This document shows positions 50,401 to 60,970 of a stretch of 61,387 nt of DNA, piece by piece. The DNA is from Acanthaster planci (Eukaryota; Echinodermata; Asteroidea; Valvatida; Acanthasteridae). The DNA is taken from positions 531,239 to 592,625 of the forward strand of contig NW_019091396.1 in assembly GCF_001949145.1 (NCBI RefSeq), read 5' to 3'. The position numbers were made by a program, and so were the translations under genes. How positions within the stretch are numbered: the stretch's first letter is position 1; each line of letters begins with the position of its first letter. The notes below the pieces were generated by a model. That model was not told where the DNA came from, did not search any database, and saw only the letters and a program-made list of their open reading frames with translations.

Positions 50401-53400
50401 CAAAAGAACCTTTGACTCAAAAGTAGCTCTAGTTACTTGTGACTTACTTTCACAAAGCAGATCAAATTTGACACTGCATAAAACAGTACATGTAAGTGAC
50501 TGCTAACAATTTGTAGTTAGGTAAAACGCTGGCTATTATTGCTGTTATTACAAAGTTTACAGGTGGAAACCCTGCTCCAAGAACGTATCTATTTTTATCA
50601 GTGAAATTATGTAAGGGAATGTCCACAAGTTAATTTTCCCAGACCCGCTTGGATCTTAACCAACCTCGTCGATTCCTCGGTATTACACAGTTCATAAGGT
50701 GAAAGGAAAGTTTTTTAATTTGAGAGTTACTCCAACCGAGTGGTCAGGACTGTACCTTGCGTGAGGAGTAGGTACGGTGCTAGTGCCTTCTCATAAACTT
50801 TCTGCCTGAAGATTGCTCTGTCGGGAATCTCTCCCAGTAGCAACTGTACAGTAATAGCTAGCTTCTGAACCTACAAGTGAAATGAACGGAAAGGATTAAA
50901 AGTCTGGAGCCACCTTAAGTGGCTTCAGTGAATGACTGATTTTAACCGCACACTATGAAGGTTGTAAAGTCTGTCATTGTCTAAATGATCAACTCCAAAG
51001 CTCTGTTCTTAATATCGGCTTTTTGCTTGTGAGAGAATTTTAGGACTTATCATTGAGTGTATTGGATATTATCCATCATCTAGACCCTCTAAAGTATGAC
51101 AAATGATACCCTAGAGACTGCTTTGACTTTTACTGCCAGCAATGTATTCATCTTATTTTCTTGACAGAAATGGCAAGCAACGTTACCATTCATAAGGTGT
51201 TGCGTCTCCAAGCACTGAAAGTCTCAAATTCCCCAGAGAAAACCAGCTTGGCACATTTCTGCTTGAAGCACAACTCTGGGAAAAAATGCAGGTAACTTAC
51301 CGTCTGTTTGAAACCAACAGCAGTGTATTGTGGTGCCTTGCGCAAGGCTTGCAACAAGTTCTTATGGGCCTCTGAGTACTCCAGCTGAATAGCCTTAATA
51401 CGACCTGTCGACGGGAAAAGAGAAATATGCACGTCAGCATCAAAATCTTGTCTTTATGCACTCATTGCTCTGATGTTCTGAACCCTTTGAGATGACGTTC
51501 TGTTGTAGTCAACCAAGTGCAGTGCACAGTTTCTTGCATTCCACATTGATAAGCACTCAAACAAAGATCATTCCCTCACCTCATCTGGCCAAACTTGTTA
51601 TGTTTTTTGTTGAAACAATATTATGTTGAGACAGTGACTACTGGTTGTGATGTTTATGTGTATCCGTCCGTTACGTCGCCATGAGTAATTTTTAAATTAA
51701 TCTACTTTCTTAAAATATTTATATCTGTGTCATCTTGTTAAAGTGTCTTTTTATATTTTTTTATTAACTTGGTGCAATCTTTCATTTTCTATTGTAAAAT
51801 ACATGTAATTTGGCCATCAGGCCACAAGATGTATGAAATAAAATAAAACCTAAACCTAAACATATATATGTTTTGATTAACCCTAAGCTTCCAGGGTGTT
51901 TTGGCAAGAAACTCTGCCGGATGCATCATCATTTGTCCAAGTAGCTTGCAAGCCTAGAGCAACAAGATCTAATAGGTCAACTATCCGAAAGGCCAAACAG
52001 CCTGAGAGCCTGTGGTTGCCATCCACAACGGGATCCAATGGTGGAATTGTTCGATTGGACCGGTTCCCATTGTCTCAACACAGAAGTAGGCAGTTTGGTT
52101 GGTTGCCGTTGCCTTTTCCAGTGAAACAAAGTCCAGCAGACTTTTTACACCTGTTGCACTTGGCTGTGTCTGGCAGAGTCAGGCTTAAATGTCAGCAATG
52201 CCGAGAGAGAGGAGATCCCATCGTCAGCTGCTGCCACTCACCTAAGTAGTAGAGAAACCTGGCCCACTCATGGTTGGACGCCTCTTCGGGGAAAGTGGAC
52301 TTGGCCACCAGCTTATCGGCCTGGTCGTACAGGTTGTAGTGGAGGTAGTTGCGCAGGAGAAGGTTCAGGAGTGTAGCCTGGGCTTCGGTGTTGTGCCTGA
52401 GGGTTGCTGTGCGCAGCTTTGCATGGAGGAAACTACAACACGAAGGAGCAAAGACAGACAGAGCGGGATAGGTTACAATGCCGTTCAGCGACTCTTTTCA
52501 TTTAACAAATGTGAACAATCTGAGCCCGTCTACAAATCAAGGAGCGACCTGAAATACACAAAGCTTGAAGTGGTAGATCCTTAGGCAGGGTGCAAATTAT
52601 CCCCAGTTCATTTACACGTACCTGGAGCCAGCTGTGTTACTGTGCGTGTATAGGAGAGTTCAGGCAAAAGTAGGAGACAGTTCATTTTTTTCACTTATGG
52701 GCTGACAAACGGTGATGATAAATACGACACAAAGCTTTGTGATACCACGTAGATGGTAGCTGCCGTGAATAACCATACATGTACTCTCTTCTTTCCAAGA
52801 AGTGTGGTTCTGAAAAGAACCGGTAGTGATAGTATTCTGAGAGTCTTGCAAGCTGTGTTATGCTGAAATCAAAACCAACAAGGAACTGGCCTTGACCAGT
52901 TGAAACCTGTTCTGGCCAGTTTAGTTCTCATCATCTCTCACCTCCTAACTTTCTCCAGCTGGCCTGTGAGCTCATAGGCTCTGGAGTGATAGAAGAATGC
53001 CTTAGCTGAGAGTTGGTCTAAGGAGCGTCTGTTCTGCACGTCTATCTTGGTCATGAGTAGGTCTGAACACGTCACGGCCTAAGGGATATGAAAAAAGATC
53101 AACTACAATATTCACGCCCTGCACAGTGCACTGAGTCCGTTGCAACAAATTATTTCGTAAGAAAACACTTTTCACACTAGATTCATTTCAAAATGTTGCA
53201 TGTATCATCTAACTGAAGTTCTAAACAGAGTCATTTCATCTTAACCCTAACCCTCCCCCAAGGGTTGCTGGCCCTAACCTTCCCCATTCACACAAAGTTA
53301 AACACCCATATTTGTGCAAAGAGGCTGTTGGACTTTGTTTTTCTGAGGTATGCCAAGCCCAATCCAAAAGCCAGCTGTTATGGGCCTACCAGACCTATCC

Positions 53401-56400
53401 CCACAAAATTAAACACTTTACTACTGTTTAATTCTGTGTGGTTGGGCAAGGTTAGGGTTAGGCCCTTTATTTGTGGCTTTCAGTAGGACTGAAAGACCGT
53501 GTGTCTACAGCAATCATTTCTTTAAATGAAGACGCTGAATGCAGCTGACGGAAGAAGACAAAATTGTTAAAAAACACGGACCCCAAACCACCTAGGTGAG
53601 ATTCCGTAAAATTCATGAGCTTGCTGTTCTCGGGTGACAGTTTACACTGGGAAATACCTCATCGTATCTTTTGGTGTCAAGGAGGTGCACCACAACCAGC
53701 AGGTGGACATAGACATCTAGCTCCGGCAGTAGTTGGCCATTTGACGTCTTACTACTCCGAGGCCGAAAGATGATATTATTATCTGTTGTATCCATCGGCT
53801 GCGAATCAAGCAAAAGCAAACTTTATAGCTCGTCTTCCTCCACACATTTTCCACTCACGCTTTGGCTTTTACAATGATAAACAACCATTTTCCAAAATTT
53901 TGCTGAAAAAAAAACTTTTATGGTGCAAGGGACCATAAAGAAAGTAACTGTGTCTGCACTTGGTGTGCCTGTGTGCCAGGCAAAAGACCAAAGGATGAAT
54001 CCAGGAGGTTGGAACTTGTTCCATTATTCACAACTTAATGCATCAGGTTGGGCAGAACAGGCAAAACCGACCTGAAACAAAGTACATGTAGATAATATAC
54101 AGCATCCACCCCGTAACCCATCTCGGATTTCGGGTCGGGTTTGCACAACAGGAATGAACAGGCAACTTTTTCCTGCATGTTCTTATGCTGTTCAATTGCA
54201 GCTTTTGGGCTCAAGATTCAAATACATCTACTGCTGAACCAAAACCCTGTATTAACCCTAACAGTCCCGAATGCTACATAGTACTACTTAGTAGTAAAAT
54301 GTAGCACTCAGCCCTGTCGCTTGTAAGAGGACATGACATTATTAGTCTCAGAAGCCATAAAATACAATCGAGAAGACAATGTACCATACAATGCTGTGGC
54401 ACTATGAATGCATGGTTTTATTGTTCTCTGTATGAGTAACAACGGAATACACCTAGCCAGAAATAGTAATTAGTAGCCCTACGTCCTTCAGGCTCAGAGT
54501 GTTACGTAGTACTTTGTAGTACTGAGTACTCTAAACCAAACAATGCCCGGTACTGTAAGGGTTAAAGTTTCAATGCACAAATGCACATGTACACCAAAAT
54601 GTAGTTGCTCGAGGAGCCAAATTCTAAGAAGATGACCCACCTCATCAAGATACGTGATGAGGTTTTCCCTTGTGATGCTGGAGGAGGTGAAGTAGCCCGT
54701 GATGAGCTTGCGTAATACTTCATGGTTGAGTTTACGTCTGGATGAGGTCAGTGCCCGGACAACCCTGGACATGTAGTTCTTCTCTTTAGAAGACACAGCT
54801 TTCTCAATGTGCTTAACATGCTCCTTGAAGTCTGTTCAGTAATAAATGAAGGCAAAAAAGAAAGTCACACAACACAAAATCACTGTCATAATGTTCCGTG
54901 TAAGACAGACATACAAGTTCATGTATGTGCAGCTTCTCAAAAAATACTTTTTTGACAGTCTGGTGCATAAAAATGGAAGATCAGTTAAGTTTTCTGCCAC
55001 TGGCACTGCAACCGTGTGGGACTGGCCACCAGTTTCCAATGAATTTGTTTCTGACATATTTAAAGAGTCCACAAAGTGAAATTTGCTTTAAAATATATTC
55101 GGTGCTACTTTCTACTCCTCTTAAAAGTACAAAAATTAAAACCCCTCCCCTTTGGGTTCTTTCTATTGAAAAAACACTCTTCATTTACCATGCATTTTCC
55201 AGGAGAATGAGGGCACTTTTCGAGTCAAATTGTGTATCAAAATTCTGCTCAATAAAACTATTTGTAAGGAATTCAACTTTGCTCACTACTCATTGATTTG
55301 TTATCATGAACAGATCTTTTCACTTAATAAATTCATAATTATGCACGCATGCGCACAACTGGCCTTGGTAGCAAGAAGTGTGAGCGGGCCCTTGAAAATG
55401 TACAAGAGTGCAATTTTGATCATTTTTCTCTCAGGTTTTCTGGCTTTGTTCACGTCTTCTTCAGAAAATCCCATTATATCGTTTTTGCTAAAAAACAGCA
55501 CGAAAGGAGACTGACTGGCTTAGATACGGCAATCTTGTGTGCACAGGAGAAATCCTGATTGCAAAATCTCTTTACAGAGCACTAAAAAACCTGCTTCAAC
55601 TAATAGCAAAAACAGTTTGCTTGGCAGAAAATTATCAAAATCGCACCTCTGTATGTTTTAATGGCCTGCTAACACTTCTTGCCGCCAAAGCCATTTGTGT
55701 ACATGCGTGCATAATTATGAATTTATTAGTGAGGGAGTCTATAGGGCTGTGCCAAATATCCGAATCGATTATCAAATATTTAAATATTGTTTTCCCAATA
55801 TGAATATTCGAATGCAAATTTCATGAAAAGGAAGGGAGAATTGCCATTTGTTTTAAATGAGGAAAATTTCCCTATGGAGGCTTGTTTCAAGCAGATTCAC
55901 ATGAAAAGCGACAGAATAACGTATCCTTAAATAAATAAAAAAATAACTCCCTTATTAAAAACTTAAACGGAATAGAAATTTTCACCAGGGTAAGAAGTAG
56001 TGTTTGTCTATTAAATTGTGGCTGGAGATACTCCTAAATGTAGAAGTGAGAAGCTATTATAGTGATTATAATGTACAAGTGTGTGCATTATTGCAACTGA
56101 TTTTGTACAGTATATGGTTTGGTCATCATCAATCCGCAGATTCATCAAATCTTTATTATTTCTATACATGTGTCAGAAAAAGCAAATTTCAACTGGAAGT
56201 AAATGGAAAGTCGGAGCACTTTTCCACCTTCTTTTTGACTGGAAAAGGCTAGAATTACAGGTACATGTATCTTTTGTAGTTTCACACAACAGTGGTATGT
56301 GTGAGTTATTTTATGGCCATAGCCTAGGGCATGACATGAGGAAAAATCACAGGTGTTTGTTGTGCAGTAGGTTACATACAGTAATTCCGATATTTTTTGT

Positions 56401-56859
56401 CAAGGAATAATATTTCTATCATTCTCTTTGAGAATCGCTCCCCGTAATATAGCCACTTTAAATGGGTAAAGATCATGTGTCGGAATTACACATCCAACCA
56501 TTCACAATTGTCACATAAGAGCATGCATTATAAGCAATGCCGTCCACCATTTTCATGTGAGTCAGCGAAATTGAAGTACTCCAATCCCCCTTGAAATACC
56601 TTCGTTTTTCATTCAATCAGTCAAAAAATCAACAAGCACCGAGTGTATACTAAAGACTGACAGCACTTTATAACCAGACTTGATTTTCACCAAGGGTAAC
56701 GTTTTTAGCAAGAAACTAAACGACGATAGGCCTACCATCTAAAGTTATCATGTCGGTTTCTTTCTTCGATGGGACTTCCTCCGCCACAGTCTCTCCCTCT
56801 CCGTTTATTTTCGCCGTGGTATCAACCATCTCTACATCAGCTGGTTTTTCCTTCCCCAT
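47410..56859 (-). CDS. PSMD3: 26S proteasome non-ATPase regulatory subunit 3 (Rpn3), eleven coding exons
   Basis: A PCI-domain scaffold subunit of the 19S regulatory lid, needed for degradation of ubiquitinated proteins. Minus-strand coding exons: 56859-56736, 54831-54641, 53798-53658, 53078-52942, 52432-52242, 51404-51301, 50870-50756, 49466-49243, 48636-48481, 47938-47888, 47484-47410. All have GT-AG borders and matching phases, giving 502 residues (human 534; the difference is mainly the shorter N-terminus). An acidic/lysine N-terminal tail ([13 protein letters not shown]) precedes helical repeats; the PCI region is about 300-440 ([52 protein letters not shown]). The Rpn3 C-terminal tail has [11 protein letters not shown] and [20 protein letters not shown]. 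Orthology is unambiguous. Intron 1 carries a large foldback element. Confidence 0.97.
47888..47938 (-). CDS. PSMD3: PSMD3 coding exon 10
   Basis: 17 codons [17 protein letters not shown]; acceptor TTTTGTGCAG, donor GTAAGT. Confidence 0.96.
48353..48453. repeat. Dispersed repeat family B, copy 2
   Basis: In PSMD3 intron 9, adjacent to exon 9. Partner of 21427-21513; it retains the TGACGTCACACTT block. Confidence 0.5.
48481..48636 (-). CDS. PSMD3: PSMD3 coding exon 9
   Basis: 52 codons, phase 0 at both ends; acceptor ATACTGCAG, donor GTAGAG. Encodes [25 protein letters not shown] and [13 protein letters not shown]. Confidence 0.97.
49243..49466 (-). CDS. PSMD3: PSMD3 coding exon 8 (PCI core)
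   Basis: Two bases plus 74 codons, acceptor TTTGATTCAG, donor GTAATG. Encodes [20 protein letters not shown] and the winged-helix part [20 protein letters not shown]. Confidence 0.98.
50756..50870 (-). CDS. PSMD3: PSMD3 coding exon 7
   Basis: 38 codons plus one base, acceptor CACTTGTAG, donor GTACAG. Encodes [16 protein letters not shown] and LAPYLLLTQ. Confidence 0.97.
51301..51404 (-). CDS. PSMD3: PSMD3 coding exon 6
   Basis: Two bases plus 34 codons, acceptor CGTCGACAG, donor GTAAGT. Encodes [20 protein letters not shown] and [10 protein letters not shown]. Confidence 0.97.
51640..51872 (+). mobile_element. Possible LINE 3' end
   Basis: AT-rich tail followed by GGCCATCAGGCCACAAG, then ATGTATGAAATAAAATAAAA and a short CCTAAA tandem. 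A GGCC-type hairpin before a repeated A-rich tail is typical of CR1/L2-type 3' ends. No coding part is attached. It lies in PSMD3 intron 5. Confidence 0.35.
52242..52432 (-). CDS. PSMD3: PSMD3 coding exon 5
   Basis: One base, 63 codons, one base; acceptor GTTGTAG, donor GTGAGT. Contains [20 protein letters not shown] and [13 protein letters not shown], hallmark Rpn3 stretches. Confidence 0.97.
52942..53078 (-). CDS. PSMD3: PSMD3 coding exon 4
   Basis: 45 codons plus two bases, acceptor ATCCCTTAG, donor GTGAGA. Contains [20 protein letters not shown]. Confidence 0.96.
53240..53480. repeat. Another diverged copy of the GTGTGATTGGG family
   Basis: Contains CCTAACCTTCCCCATTCACA and, further on, TGTGTGGTTGGGCAAGGTTAGG, i.e. 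inverted and direct versions of the 39.7-kb repeat core. In PSMD3 intron 3. Confidence 0.5.
53658..53798 (-). CDS. PSMD3: PSMD3 coding exon 3
   Basis: 47 codons, phase 0 at both ends; acceptor GATTCGCAG, donor GTATTT. Contains [19 protein letters not shown]. Confidence 0.95.
54641..54831 (-). CDS. PSMD3: PSMD3 coding exon 2
   Basis: Two bases plus 63 codons, acceptor ACTGAACAG, donor GTGGGT. Contains [21 protein letters not shown] and LITYLDE. Confidence 0.95.
55312..55741. repeat. Large foldback element (~430 bp) in PSMD3 intron 1
   Basis: The left part (55325-55420) and right part (55634-55728) are inverted copies over about 95 bases at roughly 80% or more, starting with TAATAAATTCATAATTATGC. 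Pairing continues inward (GTTTTTGCTA near 55480 against TAGCAAAAAC near 55605) and somewhat outward, so most of the 430 bases could fold into one long hairpin. No transposase. A foldback transposon/MITE or an inverted duplication are both possible. Confidence 0.8.
56736..56859 (-). CDS. PSMD3: PSMD3 coding exon 1
   Basis: 41 codons plus one base from ATG at 56859; donor GTAGGC. Divergent charged N-terminus, as usual for Rpn3. The phase matches exon 2 (split GAC codon). Confidence 0.88.
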
Positions 56860-58999
56860 AATTCAAACACTTTCGTCTTGTCTACTCCTGCGACACAGCT
56901 GCGGTTAAATAAACTTTAAAAATGCCAATTTTCAACATCGGTTTTGGAAGAAAGTACCCCCGATGAAGGCGAGGGTCGCATGCGTACATGCACGGTACTA
57001 AAGGTTATTGGAGCTACCTCGTACCGCGTGCTGTAATAATGAGTTGATTAAAAATGTCCTGGTGTAAAGGTTATTTTGATGGTTCTGCGATGGCCTTGTC
57101 CCAATATACTGGCCTGCGGCTGTGACTAGACTGAGGATATTCAGCACAAGTGCCTACAGAGATAGCTGCAGCTTGCGATCCTAGTGGCTTTCAAGACAAA
57201 CGGGCTAACCTTTGGGAACGGCTTGCTTTGACGACTGCATGCGTTATAAGAGCGCCCTCGATGGGTGCTTCTGTTCAAACAAAGTCTACCTATACCGTAT
57301 GACAGATCAAAAGTTGCGAGTCAAATTTCTTGTTTTATGGAAAGCCTTGTCTTTGAAAAACACAATTGATTAAGAGATAAAACATATTCAGGTGTCTACG
57401 CCAACTGCAAAACTTGCCATTGTTAGGGTTTGGAAAAGTCAGGTGTCGACATCGTCATCATAGGCTAACTTTGCATATTCTGTTCAATGTAGAAGCTGTA
57501 ACACACCCTGGAGGTTTCAAAGGTGGCGAAAGTGTCTTTAAATCAAGACTGTATTTTAATACACTCTACTTGGCTAACTATTACTTCTATAGGAGGATTC
57601 TTTCAATGTTTTCCTATATATCTGTGGAAAGTAGAAACCGTCTGGTTTGTTGAGCTGTTTTGAGAGTTTTTGTTCAGGTGTTATTTGTTCGGGAATTAAA
57701 ACAAAACAGGCACACTTTTACCAATAGATTATTTTCGTTTCTATTTTACCATTCAGGAGGATTTTTTCATTTAAATCTGTAACAACGCCACAAGTGTGAC
57801 CAAGCAGCCTAATCGAATGATTGCTCATAATTTTAACTGATTTAGGCGATAGTGATTGTCCCCATTCCAACATTTTGTTTGTCATTTACTTATTTATTAT
57901 GTTTTGGAACAAAATCAGAAAAAAGGCCAAAAAGTGTCAACAGCTTCGTACAAAAGTCGGAGAAAGAGATCATCATCGTGAACACGACCTCAGGGTGTCG
58001 CAAAACTTTGTGAGGAAACAACTTATTACTCGAAGCAATGTGTACTCAGTCTGGTTCCCTGATCTTAATAAGATTCTTGACGACTCTTGAGAAATTCTTT
58101 GGTCAGGTATTAAAATAAAGCATGAACGTGTCAGGGGTCACTGACTGAGCTGAGAGCTTTTAATTTCATCGCATTGACTTCTTTTTGCGGGATATTCTTT
58201 AAACAATACACAGTGTGTGATTTTTTGAAAAAATTACATTGTTCCTTTTAGGATCGAAAGAAAATCAGGCATGATTAATAAGTTTATAAAGCAGTCAGTT
58301 TTAGTGGAAACACTACAGCCTTTGGTGACGATTTAATTCCATGATTAATCTAACCGAAAAAGTCAAATATGTGAGCAACACGAATATTAACTAAAATTAA
58401 ATATCCGTAAAGTCAGAGATTACATGTATCTGCGGTATTATACGGAAACACTCAAAGTGATCTTGGAATGTACATGTAGGCTTACACAGTTTCAACAAGT
58501 CTTTTCAATTAACATTTACAAGAGAACCTATTCATTCTTTGTTTATGAAGTCACAAAATGATGACATTTAATTATTGAAATTTATTCATTTTACTGCTGT
58601 ACATTGTCCGTTCAGTTCCACCTGAGATTGTTATACTTCAGGTTTAGTCACCACATACTTGATAAGTAATCCATTTTACATTAATTTACATATAAAGTGA
58701 AACAGTTCAAAGAGAATATGGATATACGTTTTGTATCCAAACATTTAATGGTTTCCGCGGTCAAATAAGTCATATTTATAGGATGGAAAGACACTTCGTT
58801 TTCGTCTCAAACAAGAACAAATTAGATTCCTTCCCTTTATAGTCTATACCGTTCCCTTGCAGGAGGAAGCCGTCTTCATTATAACAATATCCCATTTCTA
58901 ACTCACCGTCACGCTAGAATAAGTTTGGTACAAAAATAAACTACAAAAATGTAGAAAGAATAAAAATATTTTCACATGAAATCCTACATAATTCATAAG
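56860..58999. other. Intergenic, upstream of PSMD3
   Basis: Will include the PSMD3 promoter. A plus-strand frame at 57821-58090 has a basic stretch (KIRKKAKKCQQLRTKVGER) but no recognised domain and no splice support, and is probably chance. Nothing else seen. Confidence 0.4.
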
Positions 59000-59976
59000 C
59001 TAAACGAAACTCTTTGGCGAATGTGAGGAAACCCTCCATTGAGTATCTGGAAAGTTAATGTCATACTGACCAGGAAATCCAGTGCACATGAAAGACCTAA
59101 TTTGTTTTGCTAGGAAAATCAACAATAAGACCCAGCCAGGTAAATGTGCTGATAAAACCGGGCGCCATATGACGTACAATTGTCCAATTATAAACACGTT
59201 TCCGTGATCATTTTCACATAAAAACATTTGTCAAAGTTTCAAGTGAAACGAATGCCTCCCTAAACAACTGCAGTGTTGAACAATTTTTAAATATTTCATT
59301 CATTCTAATTCATCCAAGCATGAGGCAGAAGTCGATCAAGAATATAATTCAATAAATTTCAATATGTGTCATGTATTTTGATTCAATTTATCTCGAGGTA
59401 TAAACTGTATTTCCTTATTCCTTTTTTTCAATTTGAAAAGTGGATATTCCCGATCGAGTTGAGAGAGGGTCCTGTGAAAAATTAACATGCAAACAGAAAC
59501 TGCATTTTGTTTTTCACGCTTCAACGATGACCTTGGTTTTGTTTCTATCAACATCTGCTGGTATTTAATTTAAAACGGTCCAAATATTCGAGACAAGATT
59601 GAAGAAATCTTAATAGTACCCAACACTATGCCTCAATATCATTACCGATATACAACCCAAATTGAGAGAGCCTCACATGAAGGACAGAATAATGCAAAGA
59701 AATTACATGCATTCCAAGTAAGGCAATAATTAAGAGCAAGAATATAGCCAAGAAAATGCTTTACAGTTTGAAACAGATTGACTGTAACAGGAAAAGAAAA
59801 ACCTAGATACCCCTGCCCTTATATAAGACCATTAATTCGATTTCATCAGTTCAAAGAAGTAAATGGAAGTTAGACTTACGGTCGGTGAAAATGTAGTCTG
59901 GAAGGCCTATGGAGAACAGAATGATCAAAACTGTAACCACAACGAAACTGATCGCAATGCGAGAAACTCCATACAT
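59000..59976 (-). CDS. Candidate two-exon gene for a 68-aa membrane or secreted peptide
   Basis: Exon A (59976-59880) starts at an ATG with a stop codon two codons upstream in frame and encodes MYGVSRIAISFVVVTVLIIL and on to DYIFTD. This is a hydrophobic N-terminal segment (about residues 7-25) fitting a signal peptide or single membrane anchor. It ends in a consensus donor GTAAGT. Exon B (59109-59000) follows a strong acceptor (TTGATTTTCCTAG), matches in phase, adds 35 residues with one cysteine (RSFMCTGFPGQYDINFPDTQ) and stops. I do not recognise the family. Exon A could instead splice elsewhere; another good acceptor (TTAATTTTTCACAG, near 59474) lies between them. Confidence 0.3.
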
Positions 59977-60970
59977 GGAAATCTATATGTGTATCGAGTC
60001 ATGCAATGGCATACAGTAAGTTTGAATTAGAGACATCTGCATCAGAAATAGAGGCATGCTGGAATGATTTGTACCTACAGTTCATGATCCCTACATAGGT
60101 TTATACTCGTTCAGCTCAACTCAGAGTCAGACACATTCACATTATATTCCAACAAGTGGGCCGAAGAGGAGAGTATACAAGTTAACGGGGTGTGCAGCTA
60201 TCAACATTTTCAAATGGCATGCGTTATTTCAGCCAATGGCGTGTCTTATTTAACTTGCTTCCGCCGGTAGAAACAATCAAGTCTATTTTTGGATTTGGCT
60301 GCTGGCACTGAGTAAATGGCTGCCGCAGGCGTCCCTTTAATACATGTATTTCAATCTGAAGACACAAGTTTCTGACACGGCAACAACCTGGGTATACTTT
60401 GGCTTTAGCATCTTGAACTAAGACCTCATTGGCCACAACCACGATTTACCTTAACAAACCAGAGGTTGAGTTACAAGGTTCTGCAAGAGCGTAATAACAG
60501 ATACATCTGTATCATGAACATCGCCCCCTGCTGTTATGGTGTCAGAATGGTCTTCTTCGCTTTTCCAATTTCAATGCACGGGCAAGTCATTCCCCCATAG
60601 TCTCCCATCCCCTAAGTTCCCGGTACAAATTTACGCCACTTGTAGCCTACTGTACAAATAATGGCAGCTGTCCATTGCCCGGATCTCAGTCCCTCCCAAG
60701 AAATATGCCCCTCTGTAGTCTGGTACACGGTACAACAAAATAGATTTCCAATAGCACAACTAAACAACAACTGATTTAACATTTACAAAGCTATATACAT
60801 TTATTTACATTTTCAAGGATCCCCTGTAGACAAAATATACACTGTTCTGAAACTAAAAACCAGTTACAATGATTTGATGAGACAGTGGGTTTGATGCTTT
60901 AATATTCAACAGAAATCCCTTCAAACCTTAAACGTTGGGTTCACTGTCTTTGTTAAAAGAACAGGAGCTT
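59977..60970. other. Intergenic / 3' UTR of the rightmost gene
   Basis: No gene seen. Part is probably the 3' UTR of the membrane-protein gene ending at 60971 and part the promoter of the 59-kb candidate. Confidence 0.4.

Noticed and set aside
51896-52584. Plus-strand frames of 104-117 codons
   Set aside because: They overlap the antisense of PSMD3 exon 5 and its flanking intron; no domain or splice support.
57821-58090. 89-codon plus-strand frame with a basic stretch
   Set aside because: No recognised domain, splice support or promoter context; a frame of this length is expected by chance in 61 kb.
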